A DNA stretch of 6,453 nt from NCBI GenBank assembly GCA_020025735.1, contig JAHHRP010000103.1, positions 1-6,453 on the forward strand. Reading direction: 5' to 3'. Position numbers and translations under genes: made by a program. Below the pieces are notes generated by a model. It was not told the DNA's origin. It did not search any database and saw nothing but the letters and a program-made list of their open reading frames with translations. Origin of the DNA: Evtepia sp. (lineage in GTDB: Bacteria; Bacillota; Clostridia; Oscillospirales; Oscillospiraceae). Below, piece after piece: positions 1 through 6,175 of this stretch (position 1 is the stretch's first letter; every line of letters begins with the position of its first letter).

Positions 1-1146
1 CTCCCGGGCCATAGCTTCCAGCCGCTCTGCCCGCTGCGCTCTTGTGGAATATGATGGAATCTGACCAGCTGCATCCCCGCGCTGGATCGCCATTAAATCA
101 AAAAACATCTCTGGCCCCAGCTTGTTGAGCCAGCGCCGGACTCGTTGAGGCGTTTCCTCTATCTGGGCATCGTGAAAGCGCACCAAAGTCAATACCTGTT
201 CTCGGAGTTTTCGAGGGGTATGCAAGCGTGTAAGAATCGTTTCCGACAGCTCCACTCCGCGATGGGCGTGCCCATAAAAATGTCCTTGGCCATCTTCTCC
301 CTTTGAAAAAGTGTCTGGTTTTCCCACGTCATGCAGCAGCATGGCGAACCGCAATGGCAAGTTCGGTGGAACATGGTCAACAGCAACAGCCGTGTGGGTA
401 TAGACATCATAGCAATGATGCCGACTGCACTGAGAAAACCCCACCATAGGTCCCAGCTCTGGGATGACCTGGCTTAAAATATCAGGATAGGTCAGCAAGA
501 TCCGTCCAGCCCCTGGGCCACACAACAACTTTCCCAGTTCCTGAAATACTCGTTCTGCCGACACCTCCTGCAAGCGGGATGCATAGCGTCGAGCAGCCGC
601 CTCCGTCTCCCTCTCTAAGAAAAACCCCAGCACCGCAGCAAAGCGGAGTCCCCGTAAAATCCGCAGCGCATCCTCCTGAAACCGTTGCGCTGGATCACCT
701 ACGGCCCGAATCACCTCCCGTTCCAGATCCTCCTGACCGCCAAAGTAGTCCCGCAGCCCCCGATCCGGTGCATAAGCCATGGCATTGATGGTAAAATCCC
801 GTCGGGCAGCATCCTCTTTCAAGCTAGAAGAGAATATTACCCCATCAGGATGGCGGCCATCCGAATAGCTTCCGTCAATTCGATAGGTAGTAATCTCTAA
901 TGCCTCGCCTTCCAGCAAAACCGTTACCGTCCCATGGCGAATGCCAGTCTCTAAAACGATCTCTCCCTGAAATACCTCCTTTGTCTCCTCCGGTCGAGCG
1001 GACGTAGTGATATCATAATCTGCGGGCGTCCTCCCCAAAAGCAGGTCCCGGACGCATCCCCCTACAATCCAAGCCTCAAAACCTGCCGCCTGAAGGCGTG
1101 TCAAAGCCTGTATCACTTGAGTCGGCAAAGAAAAAGTATGCGACAT
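1..1146 (-). CDS. cca: CCA-adding tRNA nucleotidyltransferase with HD domain, C-terminus cut by window edge
   Basis: Adds or repairs the 3'-terminal CCA of tRNAs from CTP and ATP, in the cytoplasm. The frame stays open for 382 codons to the window edge, so the C-terminal end is missing (family members are usually somewhat over 400 residues). The class II nucleotidyltransferase head is clear: GG(C)VRD at residues 29-34, the metal-binding DYD at 43-45, RRDFTINAM at 115-123, and the DPxxRFxEDALRILRxLRFA region at 151-170, which includes the EDxxR nucleotide-selecting motif (158-162). An HD phosphohydrolase-type domain follows (LLHDVGKP at 270-277, then GHFYGHAHRG at 288-297), as in the HD-containing bacterial branch of the family. 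The start is fixed by AGGAGG at 1156-1161, nine bases upstream. The gene lies downstream of the spoIIIA terminator with its own promoter, so it is probably an independent housekeeping unit. I cannot tell a full CCA-adding enzyme from an A-adding or CC-adding specialist, but the former is the default. Confidence 0.95.
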   Translation of the reverse strand, partial: MSHTFSLPTQVIQALTRLQAAGFEAWIVGGCVRDLLLGRTPADYDITTSARPEETKEVFQGEIVLETGIRHGTVTVLLEGEALEITTYRIDGSYSDGRHPDGVIFSSSLKEDAARRDFTINAMAYAPDRGLRDYFGGQEDLEREVIRAVGDPAQRFQEDALRILRGLRFAAVLGFFLERETEAAARRYASRLQEVSAERVFQELGKLLCGPGAGRILLTYPDILSQVIPELGPMVGFSQCSRHHCYDVYTHTAVAVDHVPPNLPLRFAMLLHDVGKPDTFSKGEDGQGHFYGHAHRGVELSETILTRLHTPRKLREQVLTLVRFHDAQIEETPQRVRRWLNKLGPEMFFDLMAIQRGDAAGQIPSYSTRAQRAERLEAMARE

Positions 1147-1190
1147 GGGTGGTATCCTCCTGTAACTTCTCAGCAAGGGATCTTTTTTTC

Positions 1191-1219
1191 AGTATACCAT
1201 AGAAATCGTCTTATCTAAC
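1191..1219 (-). promoter_or_regulatory. Extended -10 sigma-A promoter for cca
   Basis: Reading the minus strand, TGGTATACT (1199 to 1191) is a TGn-extended -10 element (TATACT against TATAAT). At a 17-base spacing lies only a weak -35 (GTTAGA, 1219 to 1214), as is usual when the -10 is extended. Transcription would start near 1184 and give a leader of roughly 40 bases before the cca ATG at 1146. A good TTGACA also occurs at 1233-1228, but it is 31 bases from this -10, too far to be its partner. Confidence 0.6.
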
Positions 1220-1248
1220 AAGAAATTTGTCAACTCCTGATGCCTCCT

Positions 1249-1299
1249 AAAAAATACAAGCCCCTCCCTTACAAGGTCATCTGCTGTAAGGGAAGGGCT
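1249..1299 (-). terminator. Rho-independent terminator of the spoIIIA operon
   Basis: Two 15-base arms at 1259-1273 and 1285-1299 pair with one C-A mismatch around an 11-base loop. On the minus strand the stem is followed by TGTATTTTTT (1258 to 1249). It begins six bases after the spoIIIAH stop codon. The other strand has no U-tract, so it works in one direction only and separates the sporulation operon from cca. Confidence 0.9.
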
Positions 1300-1305
1300 G
1301 TTCTC

Positions 1306-1890
1306 TCATTCGGCTTCGATAATTTTAATCTGTTCGGCTGACAGGCCAGTCTGCTCCGTAACAATCTCTCCAATGCGGGCGGCATCGGTGTCTGTCATCC
1401 CATTTTCCATCGCAGAGACTACTACACTGATGCTGTCTTCCCCTAAGAAGGCCACACAATCTGCATAACCCTTGGCAGTGATAAGATTTTCAACCTGAGC
1501 CTCCGTCATGGTATAGTCGGCCATGGTCTGAATGGCCGCATTGGCCTCATCCACTGCACCCTGGTCTGCCTTCTCATCTTTTGCCGCCTCCTGAAGCAGG
1601 GACAGTGCGTTGTCTCGGGCCTGCTGGCGATTAAGGCGAGCAGTGGAAAAGTAAGAACCTGGTTCCGTAGGCGCTTTGTTCTGCTCCCCTTCCTGGCTGG
1701 CGTCTTTCTCTCCTTCCTTCTCCTCCGTTCCCTCCTGCATCAGGGGATCATTTTGGCTGCCTACCAGTGCTGCTTCTCCCAGCGTCTTCCCCGCAGCAGT
1801 ATCCTGGGAATAGTTCCAGTTGAGATAGACGGCTCCACAAACAAACAGGACGATGGCTGCTGCGATGGCATTGCGTTTCCAGAGTTTCAT
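1306..1890 (-). CDS. spoIIIAH: Stage III sporulation protein AH
   Basis: Mother-cell membrane protein whose extracellular domain binds forespore SpoIIQ, joining the two halves of the A-Q channel. It has 194 residues (about 218 in B. subtilis). A short basic N-terminus (MKLWKRN) precedes one membrane segment at about 8-24. A low-complexity, very acidic linker follows (about 30-76, with EGTEEKEGEKDASQEGEQ). The YscJ/FliF-like ring-building region runs from about 80 to 194 and opens with the family signature YFSTARLNRQQARDNALSLL (80-99). A Shine-Dalgarno TGAGG (1903-1899) overlaps the spoIIIAG stop codon, so the two genes are probably coupled. It is the last gene of the operon, directly before the terminator. 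Identification rests on the signature, the topology and the operon position. Confidence 0.95.
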   Translation of the reverse strand: MKLWKRNAIAAAIVLFVCGAVYLNWNYSQDTAAGKTLGEAALVGSQNDPLMQEGTEEKEGEKDASQEGEQNKAPTEPGSYFSTARLNRQQARDNALSLLQEAAKDEKADQGAVDEANAAIQTMADYTMTEAQVENLITAKGYADCVAFLGEDSISVVVSAMENGMTDTDAARIGEIVTEQTGLSAEQIKIIEAE

Positions 1891-1900
1891 AGGTTGTTCC

Positions 1901-2416
1901 TCACTTTCCTTTACTGATCGAAATTTTATCGGCGCCCAAGCCCGTTAGGGCCGACACGGCTTGTGTAAGCTGTAAGCGCACAGTGGGGTCATCCCCCCCA
2001 GCACACACCAGCAGGGCTCCCTGATAGCGGGGGTAAACCTCCTGGACAGTCACGGTCTCCTGACTTCCGCTGCCTCGGGAGAGCACCACCGTTTCCGTCT
2101 TCTCTTCTCCCTCCTCCCCCTTTCGGTCCATATCCTGGGCCAAGATCTGCCGGGGACCGTTGGCCACAGTAAGAACCACTGTAACCTCCCCCGCCCCCCG
2201 AATCTTGGACAGTGCCTGAGACAACCGAATTTCGGTTTCTTCCAGGTCAAAGGCAGACTGAGTCGTTTCCTGCTTCGGCTGGTCCTCCTTCTCTCCTCCC
2301 GTTGGCAGGATCAGGAGAACCATCCCCATCAGAATTACCAACCACACCAGGCGGTATCGCTGCCAGGACACTCGGCTCCAATGGACCAAATGGTCCAGGA
2401 TTTCTTTTCCCTTCAT
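1901..2416 (-). CDS. spoIIIAG: Stage III sporulation protein AG
   Basis: Bitopic mother-cell membrane protein; the B. subtilis protein forms a large ring in the intermembrane space as part of the A-Q channel. The 171 residues here are clearly fewer than the roughly 229 of B. subtilis. Residues 1-20 are cytosolic and rich in basic and aromatic residues, one membrane segment spans about 22-39, and a charged linker follows. The ring-building domain starts with FDLEETEIRLSQALSKIRGAG (56-76) and a beta-rich VTVVLTV. After an acidic loop (about 98-106) it closes with YQGALLVCAGGDDPTVRLQL and ALTGLGADKISISK, the typical C-terminal block of the family. The start overlaps the spoIIIAF stop as ATGA and has GAGG at 2427-2424. 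The shortening appears to fall in the linker and the inserted loop rather than the conserved blocks (inference without an alignment). Confidence 0.94.
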   Translation of the reverse strand: MKGKEILDHLVHWSRVSWQRYRLVWLVILMGMVLLILPTGGEKEDQPKQETTQSAFDLEETEIRLSQALSKIRGAGEVTVVLTVANGPRQILAQDMDRKGEEGEEKTETVVLSRGSGSQETVTVQEVYPRYQGALLVCAGGDDPTVRLQLTQAVSALTGLGADKISISKGK

Positions 2417-2901
2417 GACGCTTCCTCACTCCGGTAAATCTGGGCTTCCCGTGGGAGTCCCAGTTCCTGGTTCATGTAACAGGACAACGCTACTTTCTGT
2501 TCTGGGGTCAGCATCCCCACAACAGTAACTCGGATGGGAACCGGGACATTCCCCTCCTCCATGGCACAGACCACCTGGGCGGTACAGTCTGCCCCCAACT
2601 GGCTGCCTTTGTCCACAATGTATGCACTTAGTTCCTCCTCTATGATTTCTTTCATGGGATTGTAGGTCCTTTCTTCCAAAGTTTCCTGATGAATGGCTCC
2701 TGCTGGCAGTGCCATAACCATGTCATACAGATCCTCATAGTCCAGCGTCACCAACGGCTGAACCACACCTAAGATCAGGATCAGACCTCCGGTAAGCTTC
2801 CCCACTTTCTTCACTGCCCCAGCTGGCATCAGCGCCTCCGCAGCAGCGATGACAATGGCAGAGACGGTCACACTGAGGATCCAGCCGCGAATGATTTCCA
2901 T
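2413..2901 (-). CDS. spoIIIAF: Stage III sporulation protein AF
   Basis: Mother-cell membrane component of the SpoIIIA-SpoIIQ channel, with 162 residues. Two membrane segments are visible at about 5-24 and 36-53. The first is followed by LMPAGAVKKVGKLTGGLILILGVVQPL, which matches the pattern seen at the N-terminus of this family (small polar turn, then KxxxxxxGLxLILxxxxP). The soluble C-terminal part (about 84-157) has the alternating helix-strand pattern of the ring-forming domain, with VPVPIRVTVVG at 119-129. A strong Shine-Dalgarno AGGAGGTG (2913-2906) overlaps the TAG stop of spoIIIAE, making a compact junction. The 3' end overlaps spoIIIAG by ATGA. Confidence 0.93.
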   Translation of the reverse strand: MEIIRGWILSVTVSAIVIAAAEALMPAGAVKKVGKLTGGLILILGVVQPLVTLDYEDLYDMVMALPAGAIHQETLEERTYNPMKEIIEEELSAYIVDKGSQLGADCTAQVVCAMEEGNVPVPIRVTVVGMLTPEQKVALSCYMNQELGLPREAQIYRSEEAS

Positions 2902-2911
2902 ACCGCACCTC

Positions 2912-4018
2912 CTATCCTGTCACCGCTGACACTGTGGAAACCATCGCCACCACCAACAACACAGCACAGGAGGCTGTCATAGCCAGAATGATTCCAAAGG
3001 CCGTGCCAAGGGCTTCGATCAGCCCTGTAATGCGCCCATCTCCAGAGACCGTGGCCGCCAGAGCCGCCGTGCAGCGATACATTAAATAATGCACACCTAG
3101 ATTCAAAAAAGGTACCACACAAATCCCCAGCACTGCCAGCATCCCAAAGACCCCTGCTGCATTCCGCAGCACAGAGGCCCCTGCCAACAGCGTCTCTGCT
3201 GTGTCTGAGATCACTCCGCCTACTACTGGCACCAAGTTGGAGATGGTAAACTTGGCCGCCTTGACCGTGGCCGCATCTGCTCCACCAGAAATCACCCCCG
3301 ACAGGTTCAGATACCCTACAAAAATCAGCAATACCACCGAAAGAATCATCGTAATCAGCCATTTGAGCAATCCTCCCAGCCGCTTGAGTCCATCGTTCCC
3401 TAACGCAGCCCAAGCTACGTTGGCTGCTACAAAGGCATAACATAAGGGAATGAGAAGAGAGCTGATCAGCCGGATCAGAAAGTCCGAAAAGAGAATGGTA
3501 GCCCCATGCTTGACCACCGCCATGGCAGGGGTACCACTGGCTGCTGTGGCCATGGAGACTGTGGGCAGCAGGACATCCCCCAATATCTTCATGTGAGATA
3601 TGGCATCTTCGCCCAACGCCAGAAGTGAGTGGACATCCCCCACGGCGATGGCAGTGATGGATAATGTCGCTGCCAAGGTTGTCACTGACAATCCACCTTC
3701 CCCCAGACCCGCTTTGACGCCTTCTGTCAGGCCACACATCAGTGTCACCGCCAGCAAAAGGACACAGCTTCGCACAGAGGCTTTTACTACATCCCCCAGG
3801 GCATTCTTTCCCATCTGTGATATGTGATGAAAAGAGGCATTTACATCCAATTCCTTTCCAATGTCCTCCTGCCCTGTATAGGCCTGTCCAGCCTCCTCCA
3901 GATCCTCGATCCCCAGGGATTGACTTTGTTCCTCAAACAATTTCTCCTGATCCAGCGCCAGCGCCGTTGGCATCAGCAGCAGCGCTGCGAGGAAGAGGAG
4001 GAAGATCGCTCGCCTCAC
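2912..4018 (-). CDS. spoIIIAE: Stage III sporulation protein AE
   Basis: Large polytopic membrane protein of the mother-cell side of the A-Q channel, with 368 residues (about 399 in B. subtilis). It starts with a signal-peptide-like segment, RRAIFLLFL through PTALA (about 1-21). A soluble, acidic stretch follows (22-80), then about seven or eight hydrophobic segments from 82 to 360. The central NLVPVVGGVISDTAETLLAG (261-280) is a conserved block I associate with this family. I chose the GTG at 4018 because it overlaps the spoIIIAD stop (GTGA), places the signal peptide at the very N-terminus, and has no in-frame start close upstream. The next ATG (residue 16) would cut the signal peptide in half. 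The Shine-Dalgarno is poor (GGGG at 4027-4024), so initiation probably depends on coupling to spoIIIAD. The same frame stays open upstream to a GTG at 4657, but that part reads through spoIIIAD and spoIIIAC out of phase and is not taken as coding. Confidence 0.93.
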   Translation of the reverse strand: MRRAIFLLFLAALLLMPTALALDQEKLFEEQSQSLGIEDLEEAGQAYTGQEDIGKELDVNASFHHISQMGKNALGDVVKASVRSCVLLLAVTLMCGLTEGVKAGLGEGGLSVTTLAATLSITAIAVGDVHSLLALGEDAISHMKILGDVLLPTVSMATAASGTPAMAVVKHGATILFSDFLIRLISSLLIPLCYAFVAANVAWAALGNDGLKRLGGLLKWLITMILSVVLLIFVGYLNLSGVISGGADAATVKAAKFTISNLVPVVGGVISDTAETLLAGASVLRNAAGVFGMLAVLGICVVPFLNLGVHYLMYRCTAALAATVSGDGRITGLIEALGTAFGIILAMTASCAVLLVVAMVSTVSAVTG

Positions 4019-4398
4019 AACAGCCCCATGACCAAATGCAGAACCATCTTTAAAAGTGGCAAAGACACCAGAACCCCTGTCGCTGCACCAGCGGTCTCCA
4101 CAAACGCGGCCACGCCCCCTTCTCCTGCATCCCGGCAAAGGGCCGCGGATAGCTTGGTCACCAGAGCCAGTCCCACCGTCTGAAGCATAGGACGCAGGAC
4201 CGTAGGAGAAATGTTGGCCAGACCAGCCAGCTCCTTCATCACATCCCGGATGGTCTCCAGCAAAGGCAAGGTGTGCCAGAGCAGAAACAAACAAGCTGCC
4301 GCCCCCAAAAGCACAGCAATTTCCGGGGTCCGCTGGCGTACTGCCACCGCAAACAAGGCCGCCACCACACCCGCCACAGCCAAAGCCAGCATATCCAT
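4015..4398 (-). CDS. spoIIIAD: Stage III sporulation protein AD
   Basis: Small polytopic membrane protein of the SpoIIIA complex, 127 residues, close to the usual family length. Hydrophobic segments lie at about 3-20, 27-45, 67-86 and 100-125. The family-like block ALCRDAGEGGVAAFVETAG (86-104), with the charged CRDAGE stretch followed by a conserved Glu, supports the assignment. It starts six bases after the spoIIIAC stop without an obvious Shine-Dalgarno, so coupling is likely. It overlaps spoIIIAE by four bases. SpoIIIAC and SpoIIIAD resemble each other in the family and probably sit together in the membrane base of the channel. The exact role of each is not established from sequence. Confidence 0.92.
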   Translation of the reverse strand: MDMLALAVAGVVAALFAVAVRQRTPEIAVLLGAAACLFLLWHTLPLLETIRDVMKELAGLANISPTVLRPMLQTVGLALVTKLSAALCRDAGEGGVAAFVETAGAATGVLVSLPLLKMVLHLVMGLL

Positions 4399-4404
4399 GG
4401 CCCA

Positions 4405-4599
4405 TCACAACCCGAAAAGGGTCTTGACCAGCTGAAAAAGATCGCTGATCTTCTGCACCACCATCATCAGCACCACGATCAGCCCCGCCAGAGTAGTCAT
4501 GGTTGCCTGCTCCTCCCGGCCAGACCGGGTGAGGACCTGGTTGAGCACTGAGACCAAAATGCCCACTGCCGCGATTTTGAACACCAGATCTACGTCCAT
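4405..4599 (-). CDS. spoIIIAC: Stage III sporulation protein AC
   Basis: Very small membrane protein of the SpoIIIA complex, 64 residues, a typical family length. Two membrane segments (about 5-22 and 34-50) flank the strongly conserved loop QVLTRSGREEQATMTTLAGL (21-40), which alone is enough to recognise the family. The ATG at 4599 has an AAAGGAAG Shine-Dalgarno about eight bases upstream. Unlike the other junctions of the operon, a 92-base gap separates it from spoIIIAB, and that gap carries a promoter-like motif. It could be missed by gene callers because a longer shadow frame covers it on the same strand. Confidence 0.93.
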   Translation of the reverse strand: MDVDLVFKIAAVGILVSVLNQVLTRSGREEQATMTTLAGLIVVLMMVVQKISDLFQLVKTLFGL

Positions 4600-4655
4600 T
4601 CCCGACTTCCTTTCTGCGGAACGAAGGACTCGTCCCCTTGTCTTCTGTTGTTTTC

Positions 4656-4684
4656 ACTCTATGTCCCCTCCAGCCTGACTATGC
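4656..4684 (-). promoter_or_regulatory. Putative internal sigma-E-like promoter ahead of spoIIIAC
   Basis: In the 92-base gap between spoIIIAB and spoIIIAC the minus strand carries GCATAGT (4684 to 4678), 14 bases, then CATAGAGT (4663 to 4656). This resembles the sigma-E pattern KMATATT-N14/15-CATACAnT and nearly copies the operon's own upstream promoter (GCATATT-N15-CATAGAAT). A start near 4649 would leave about 50 bases of leader before spoIIIAC. Motif matching by eye only. Confidence 0.45.
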
Positions 4685-4691
4685 TAAAACT

Positions 4692-5201
4692 TCACAACAA
4701 AATCAGACAGAATAGCCCCGCTGTCATTCCTAAGGCCACATAGACACGAAACAGTCGTCGGGCATTTTGACAGGCTTCCTCCCGCTGTTGTTCCAACCGA
4801 CACAGCAGTCCTGCAAACGCCTGGCGCTGACTGTCTCCATCATAACGGCCCAACACGTCACCGGCCTCGCGAAGCAGAAGACAATCTGCCTGCTCCAGAG
4901 GAAGTTGGACCACGTCTAATGCAGCTGCCCAACTTTCTGCCCAACTCTCCCGGCCGCCCTCTTCAAAGAGGTGGAGACAGGTTTTGAAAAATTCCGCCGT
5001 TTGTCCTTTGCTTCCCGCTGCCGCCGCTGCAATCAAGTCCGAAACGGAGCGGAGAGAAAAGGTCAATTCTCTGGACAACGCAGCCAGAATTCGACGAAAC
5101 TCTTCTAAGCAAGCAGTCCGCTGACTCAGTCGAATTCCTCGAAGAAATCCAAGCGCAGAAAAACCTATCAAGAGGAACCCCTTGCCTAGTAAGGAAGTCA
5201 T
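4692..5201 (-). CDS. spoIIIAB: Stage III sporulation protein AB
   Basis: Membrane protein of the SpoIIIA complex that structurally resembles the cytoplasmic domains of GspF-type secretion platform proteins. It is thought to work beside the SpoIIIAA ATPase. The 169 residues match the usual length (about 171 in B. subtilis). A hydrophobic N-terminal segment (about 5-20) is followed by a long helical cytosolic region. This includes LEEFRRILAALSRELTFS (32-49), which aligns in pattern with the family's LxxxExxY helix, and AGDVLGRYDGDSQRQAFAGL (113-132), the counterpart of the family's LGxSDxxxQ block. A C-terminal membrane segment spans about 151-169. The start overlaps the spoIIIAA stop as ATGA and has a GGGAGGG Shine-Dalgarno at 5214-5208. 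Confidence 0.93.
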   Translation of the reverse strand: MTSLLGKGFLLIGFSALGFLRGIRLSQRTACLEEFRRILAALSRELTFSLRSVSDLIAAAAAGSKGQTAEFFKTCLHLFEEGGRESWAESWAAALDVVQLPLEQADCLLLREAGDVLGRYDGDSQRQAFAGLLCRLEQQREEACQNARRLFRVYVALGMTAGLFCLILL

Positions 5202-6085
5202 GCCTGTCCCTCCCGGACCTGATATACCCGTTTGCCCCCTACCAAAGAAATCAGCACAAAGTTCTGGAAGATTCCTTCCTCCAGCAAGTCCCGATAAAGG
5301 GGGCGCAAGCGCAGCTCCTCCCAGCTTCCCCCATGCGCCGTGGCCAGCAGCGTTACCCCACAGCCAGCCGCTTCCTTCATTGCCTGTAAATCCTCTGGGG
5401 CCGTGATTTCATCGGCTGCAAGCACTTGAGGGGCCATCCCCCGCAGGAGCATGAGCAGTGCGGCAGCCTTTGGGCAGTTTTCCAACACATCAGTACGGGG
5501 ACCCAGCTGTCGGCGCAGGGACCCTGCACCCAACTCTCCCCGCTCATCAGCTACACCTACCCGTTGGGGGGATACTCCCTCTCCCTGAGAGAGACATCGG
5601 ATAAGATCCCGCAGCAATGTGGTTTTTCCCATCCCTGGAGGAGAGAGAATGAGTGTACTAGGCACTCTTCCTCCCTTTGCAAGCTTAGACAGCAGCGGGA
5701 CAGCCACCCCCGGAAGAGGATGCGGTACCCGCAGCGCCAGAGAGGTCACCCGACGAAAAGATAGCAAATTCCCTTCCCGGACAGCGCCCTCCCCACAGAT
5801 CCCAATACGAACCCCACCAGGAGCAGTGACATAACCGCTTCGCAGCTGGTCTAAAATAGTATGTACTGAGCCACCCCCTGCCGTTTCCAACACACGGTGC
5901 AAGTCCTCTTCTGACAGAGGTTTCTCCCGCCAAAGGGGATGGGTCCATTCCTCCCCAGCTTGGCAGACCGCCAAAGGAAACCCTTCTCTCAGCCGGATCT
6001 CTTCTATTCCCTGCCTAGTCTTTGGATCTAAGTGTGCCAACAAGGTTCGGAGAAACTGAGGGATTACCTTGTCAAATCCATCCAT
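5198..6085 (-). CDS. spoIIIAA: Stage III sporulation protein AA, secretion-type ATPase
   Basis: Cytoplasmic (mother-cell) ATPase related to type II/IV secretion ATPases, presumed to energise the A-Q channel. It has 295 residues (about 307 in B. subtilis). The N-terminal domain contains IEEIRLREGFPL (28-38) and the glycine-rich RSGYVTAPGGVRIGICGE (82-99), which are typical of the family. The P-loop is SPPGMGKTTLLRDL (148-161), with Lys154 and Thr155. The first P-loop position is Ser rather than Gly, which I believe is common in SpoIIIAA. VADERGEL is at 178-185, the Walker B-like VLAADEI at 221-227, and LLATAHG (246-252) supplies the conserved His. It is the first gene of the operon. The start is secured by a full GGAGGTGA Shine-Dalgarno (6097-6090) and lies just below a sigma-E-like promoter. 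Confidence 0.96.
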   Translation of the reverse strand: MDGFDKVIPQFLRTLLAHLDPKTRQGIEEIRLREGFPLAVCQAGEEWTHPLWREKPLSEEDLHRVLETAGGGSVHTILDQLRSGYVTAPGGVRIGICGEGAVREGNLLSFRRVTSLALRVPHPLPGVAVPLLSKLAKGGRVPSTLILSPPGMGKTTLLRDLIRCLSQGEGVSPQRVGVADERGELGAGSLRRQLGPRTDVLENCPKAAALLMLLRGMAPQVLAADEITAPEDLQAMKEAAGCGVTLLATAHGGSWEELRLRPLYRDLLEEGIFQNFVLISLVGGKRVYQVREGQA

Positions 6086-6105
6086 GAAGTCACCTCCCTG
6101 CTCCC

Positions 6106-6135
6106 ATTCTATGCTGGCCTTTCCGCAGAATATGC
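6106..6135 (-). promoter_or_regulatory. Sigma-E-like promoter of the spoIIIA operon
   Basis: On the minus strand, GCATATT (6135 to 6129) matches the sigma-E -35 consensus KMATATT fully. After 15 bases comes CATAGAAT (6113 to 6106), a one-base departure from CATACAAT. Sigma-E control is what the family requires, since spoIIIA is expressed in the mother cell. The start site would fall near 6099, leaving a leader of only about 12-16 bases that begins almost at the Shine-Dalgarno. Confidence 0.75.
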
Positions 6136-6138
6136 TGG
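6110..6138. repeat. 8-bp direct repeat in the spoIIIA promoter
   Basis: TATGCTGG on the plus strand (CCAGCATA on the minus strand) occurs at 6110-6117 and 6131-6138. The copies start 21 bases apart, about two helical turns. The copies cover the -10 and the -35 of the sigma-E-like promoter, so part of the likeness is simply the shared CATA of both boxes. The CCAG extension is not explained by that. Confidence 0.5.
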
Positions 6139-6146
6139 AAATTTTC

Positions 6147-6175
6147 TTGCCAGCAGCTGCTGCTTACTCTATAAT
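6147..6175 (+). promoter_or_regulatory. Sigma-A promoter of the divergent MBL-fold gene
   Basis: TTGCCA (6147-6152) and a perfect TATAAT (6170-6175) are 17 bases apart, one mismatch from the full vegetative consensus. Transcription would start near 6182, giving a leader of about 30 bases that includes the AAAGGAG ribosome binding site at 6197-6203. This differs in type from the sigma-E-like promoter facing the other way. Confidence 0.8.
6151..6162. repeat. 12-bp perfect palindrome in promoter spacer, possible operator
   Basis: CAGCAGCTGCTG is a perfect palindrome. It covers the last two bases of the -35 and the first ten bases of the spacer of the plus-strand sigma-A promoter, where a bound repressor would block RNA polymerase. 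It also lies about 50-60 bases upstream of the expected spoIIIA start. No regulator is identified. Confidence 0.4.

Noticed and set aside
189..900. Short frames overlapping cca on both strands
   Set aside because: The cca frame is uninterrupted and carries all the catalytic motifs; these are its shadows.
1189..1233. A 14-codon frame on the minus strand starting at TTG, nine bases after AGGAGG (1248-1243), ending within the cca -10 box
   Set aside because: It lies after the spoIIIA terminator and upstream of the expected cca transcript start, so it is probably not on any major transcript. The TTG is rare as a start and the peptide has no recognisable feature.
1228..1233. TTGACA as a -35 element for cca
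   Set aside because: It is 31 bases from TATACT, and no good -10 lies 16-18 bases downstream of it.
2868..3737. A 289-codon minus-strand frame inside spoIIIAE and the start of spoIIIAF
   Set aside because: It is a shadow of spoIIIAE in another frame. The translation is rich in Trp, Cys, His, Gly and Ser with no domain, while the spoIIIAE frame encodes clear membrane segments and family blocks.
3201..4551. Several plus-strand frames of 70-120 codons opposite spoIIIAE to spoIIIAC
   Set aside because: They are Pro/Ser/Thr/His-rich, antisense to well-identified genes, and lack ribosome binding sites or recognisable motifs.
4600..4648. Possible hairpin (GGACGA pairing with TCGTTCC) in the leader before spoIIIAC
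   Set aside because: It is a short, bulged stem with a five-base loop, too weak to call a regulatory structure.
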